Shown here: in pieces, positions 60,543 to 64,000 of the stretch
Position numbering within the stretch: the first letter of the stretch is position 1
Layout of the letters: each line of letters begins with the position of its first letter
From: Varroa destructor
Lineage: Eukaryota > Arthropoda > Arachnida > Mesostigmata > Varroidae
Direction: 5' to 3'
DNA length: 64,000 nucleotides
NCBI RefSeq assembly: GCF_002443255.2
Contig: NW_019211457.1
Location: 20,409,497 to 20,473,496 of the forward strand
Program-made: the position numbers and the translations under genes
The notes under the pieces: model-generated
Databases searched by the model: none
Told to the model about the DNA's origin: nothing
The model's input: the letters and a program-made list of their open reading frames with translations, nothing else

Positions 60543-63500
60543 TGAAGTCCGTGGTGACAATAGCGCAATCGAGTACTTGTGATACGCTATATTATTATTC
60601 TATAACTCGTACTGAACACTGGCAGACCATATCACATTTGCACTAAATTTAATGTTGAGGCATTCCGGATTATTATCGCTAGGTACTCGGCCGGCAGTCA
60701 ATCGACCAACTACTAGAGACAGTCGCGGTATTGCTCAAAGTGCGTTTTTTTTCAAGATGAGTCTATTTCAGACCTGGACGGCAGGTGGAATCATCAGGTG
60801 ATGAGTGATCTTTAGCTTCTAAACTCCTCTTTTTTGTCACGCTTTTCGCTTTTTCTCGTTATTATGCGACAATCTAATTCAACTCAAGTGCCCCCGCTCC
60901 CGTGGTTGAGTTCACTACGAGTAATTCTGCGAATCCTTTAGTCTTGCTGCTACGTTGGCTCTACTCCCCGCCTTTCCAATTTGCTAGGGTGAACGAAGCT
61001 AAGACTTCTTGTGACATTGCTCATTCTTTTGAGGCAATCTTAGCCTTTCATTCACTGAAATAACGAGCCTATTGAAACCACCTCGTGATAGGCCATTTCA
61101 TCCCTCCTTAGAGGGTTGGGATGTACTTTACTTAATGCGTCCCTCACATTACTTGCCTATCTCATGTAGGTTTAGTCAATGTTTGCGCCAGGAAAGCTTC
61201 AATAGAGGAACACATTTGCGCGATTGCAGAATGGACTACCATGGCAACACAGTTTCAATGCAAAGAAAGATCGATACGTCTGCTTTACGTAGTAAAATGC
61301 AACCGATCCACATGGCAGGGCAGGAGATCGGTATCCTTTTTTGGGTTACATAGGTCCCTAAGGGAGTGGCAGGCTTGTTGTCTCAGTCCCTGACCTCCTG
61401 ATCGCCCTATAAGAGTATGTCACTCAGCCGAATCCGGTCTACCGCTGTCGGAAACTGCCTTCGACTGAGCTTTCGATTCTTCGGCTTGCGTAGTCCCTTC
61501 CTTTGGCTCAAGACCGGGCATCGCAGGTAATTGCCGGATTAGTAGCCACGAACTATCCCGGCAGGCATTTCGTCAAGTGAGAGGCGTACTAAGGCATAGT
61601 AGTAGGTATTATTTCCTTGATGGCAGTGCAACGTGAGAGCTTGCTGCCTTCAGTGTGTAGGAGCTTCGGTTAGACATAAGAATACGGTAGCCAACTAAAC
61701 ATGGTTTTTGTTTGCCACAACTGCTACAGCGACGACAACGACAAGAACGAAAACACGCCCTGACTGATTGCTTCGTCCTGGCCTGAGAGTGATATGGGTT
61801 GTTATTGGACAAAGGTAAGTTAAATTTCCACACATTAGTCATATGCAAAGATAGGTGGCATTATGAGGTTTTGGTCAAAACGGCTATATACAAGTAGCCA
61901 TGTATATGTTTGCAGTGTACTGTATTATACAAAAATATATTTTTCTAAATCGTCTAGTGGTAGTGGTACGTAATGGTAAGCGTTGATTTAGATTCGACCT
62001 GTATATTGGACAATTGTATATATGGCAAAACTACTGGTAAGTAGGAGAAATACGTAGATAATGACAGGCGGAGCAGCCAATATCATGAGACACAACTACT
62101 CGGGATACGAGATAGGAAAGGCAGCTACTGTACGCCGAAGTGATTCAAATATACACGGATATGTGTAACTGAATTTTTTTTGCACGACCGTGGTTAAAGT
62201 ATTCTACACCAAAGTGTGCAGACCTAATCAAACAAGCAAAACTCTAACGTTTCAATATTGGAAAGATACACATAAGCAAATACTCTATTAAGGCGTGTAC
62301 CCGGAGTTACACTGATATTACTGAACTTTCTACAAATCTTTGTAGCTATATTGCATATGTTCTCCTGGTTCGATCATGTCTGCACTTGCTTCTCCTATGG
62401 CGTCTTGCTTTCTCGTGTGCCCTTCTCGTCTTTGTTCGCCACTTCGAAACAGAATGTTTTTTCCATAGCTAAGGCTGAACTATCGTTCCACCATCTTTCT
62501 CTATAATGGGAAGGAGCGGCAGCATAAGAGAGAAAGCAGAAGAAGAAAGGAACCCCCGAAGTCTCACCGACGACTAACAAACCCGCCCTGATCGTTGTTT
62601 CCCCTTTTGTTGGAATGAAGACAGATGCGTTCCGGGCCTTGACCGTCGCGGCGGCAAATAGGCCTCCCTTTTCATTCCCACAGGCGATCCCTTCTTCTAT
62701 CGTCTACCCCCGTTTCTTCTGTACTTCACGACATCGTCCGTATTGGCGCGGCTACGGTGTATAGCCCCAGACTTTTCCGTTTTTCTGCGGCCACCGATCT
62801 CTCTCAGCCTTGTGTTTTTCATTTTGCCTTGTTTTCTCTCTCGATCCTAGTTTTTCGTCTCGCCGTACGCCTGTGTGTTCGCTCTTTTTCGTCGTCACTC
62901 TAGTAGGTCCGTCAGACGTATATAGTAAGGGAAATACAGTGGGACCGTTGTTGTGGGTTTGCGAGGCCAGCCTAGCAGTTTGGGATGGATATGGAGGATG
63001 CCTCTTGTGCGACTACTGCTTGTGGGTGTATGTGTGTGTGCCTGTCTGCATGTCTGTTCCATTCCCTCGTTGCTGGTGATCCGCTGCTATCTGGCTTCTC
63101 GTTGGATTTCCTTCTTTCTTTCCTGCTGCCTGGTGCCTGCGGCCGCCAGGCAGCAGCCGCAGTAAGCTTTTGGCCGAGGCTGTCTGCTGTCATTTAGGAG
63201 CGAGTCCGTCCCTTGGGAGTGAACCGCTCACTGTAGGCGGCCGGGCGCGCAAACGAGCAGCCAGGCAGCCGGCTGACCAAAAGCGTTCTGTGGCCCACGG
63301 TCCGCCATCGCTGCCTCTTGTTGGCAACTGCTTACGAGAGCGGGATAAGAGGAAGTGAAGACCTTTTAGTAGAGCAACCACATACGTCTTGGCCGTCGTC
63401 ATCGACTCGACTCTCTAACCCACATCCCGATCACCCGTTCTCCTCACCCCGTGGCTGGTTTTCGCGCAGCGCTCTTCTATACTCAAAGTCGCGGATCCCA

Positions 63501-64000
63501 GCAACCAGAGATAGAAAGAGAAAGCACTGTAGACGTCAGGAGCGCCCGATCAACTTCATGAGCTCTCTGTCGTCTTTGCAGTATTAGTCAGACCCATCAC
63601 TTCTGTTTCTGTTGCTATGGTCACGTTGAGGGCAGTCCGCTATCAAGAAGCCGTTTAGATGTTGGCTTGCCCGAAACGACATTGCCGTCATTGTGTCAGC
63701 AACTTGAGCTCTGGAAGAATCTCTCTCTTTGAGTTTTCAGATATACAAATAAAAAAAGAGATCGAAATCAACTATTTTGGGTAACTTTCCGCAAAAGATA
63801 AACCAGGAAGCGTTAAATCATATACAACGATGGATAGTTAGAGCATGCAACGATCGTAACGATGTATTAAACGCATCATCAAATTGATCATTGAAGACCA
63901 TGCAACTCAATTAACACTGAATCTTAGCTTAATACCAATATAACTCAAACTACTAAATTATTTGAACGTTAAAAGGAACAAATGCTAAAAGCAATGCTCT
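60543..64000. other. Unassigned stretch with GC-rich right part
   Basis: AT-rich to 62.35 kb, then a GC-rich, CpG-bearing and pyrimidine-rich island to about 63.7 kb with six overlapping open frames of 60-90 codons and an 11-bp inverted repeat. The island could be a promoter or 5' UTR, but no protein domain or clear splice pair is seen. The last 300 bases are AT-rich. Confidence 0.4.
63123..63156. repeat. 11-bp GC-rich inverted repeat
   Basis: The perfect arms CTGCTGCCTGG (63123-63133) and CCAGGCAGCAG (63146-63156) enclose a 12-base GC-rich loop. This would be a stable hairpin if transcribed. Confidence 0.7.

Noticed and set aside
1..64000. CRISPR arrays, prokaryotic operons, ribosomal RNA genes
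   Set aside because: No regularly spaced repeats, no ordered gene clusters and no recognisable rRNA core sequence on either strand.

Overview
The window looks like nuclear DNA of an arthropod with an AT-rich genome, most likely a mite (Acari). It has spliced exons with GT-AG borders, very long non-coding stretches, decayed mariner and BEL/Pao transposable elements, TA microsatellites and a 100-base assembly gap. There are no operons, ribosome-binding-site series or CRISPR arrays. The mite placement is an inference from overall character; no sequence search was possible.

Layout. The only confidently recognised host gene is on the minus strand at the left end. Two exons, at 12143-11937 and 3869-3633, each encode one complete follistatin/Kazal module with ten cysteines, and both are in phase 1-1. 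They join in frame across an 8.07-kb intron that contains the assembly gap. The modules resemble the follistatin-like domains of agrin, a basement-membrane heparan-sulphate proteoglycan. Just upstream of the 3.6-kb exon, the reading frame runs uninterrupted back to an ATG at 4029 with a basic N-terminus and a long hydrophobic segment. A GC-richer flank with weak core-promoter elements lies behind it. This could be an internal alternative first exon giving a shorter secreted or membrane-anchored isoform, and it is the most interesting observation in the window.

From 12.2 to 64 kb no complete gene could be identified. I recognise a broken mariner transposase on the minus strand (about 23.57-22.64 kb), a second fragment resembling a mariner N-terminus on the plus strand (45.78-45.99 kb), and a heavily mutated BEL/Pao retrotransposon on the plus strand (about 53.18-55.63 kb; gag zinc knuckle, reverse transcriptase, RNase H and the following region). 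A plus-strand exon candidate with good splice signals lies at 45273-45361. Longer unexplained open frames lie at 42.4-43.1 kb and 13.4-13.65 kb (both minus). Structural features include a perfect 22-bp palindrome at 45.66 kb, a GC hairpin at 18.52 kb, an 11-bp inverted repeat at 63.12 kb and a diverged 35-bp repeat pair near 60 kb.

Base composition alternates between AT-rich sequence and GC-richer islands (about 4.3-4.8, 10.1-10.9, 18.2-19.0, 24.2-28.9, 31.1-32.2, 33.0-37.8, 39.5-42.0, 44.8-45.4, 48.7-49.2, 50.2-51.8, 59.6-60.0 and 62.4-63.7 kb). Most open frames of 60-130 codons fall in these islands on several overlapping frames and look like chance. The islands may hold exons or regulatory DNA that cannot be resolved by eye.
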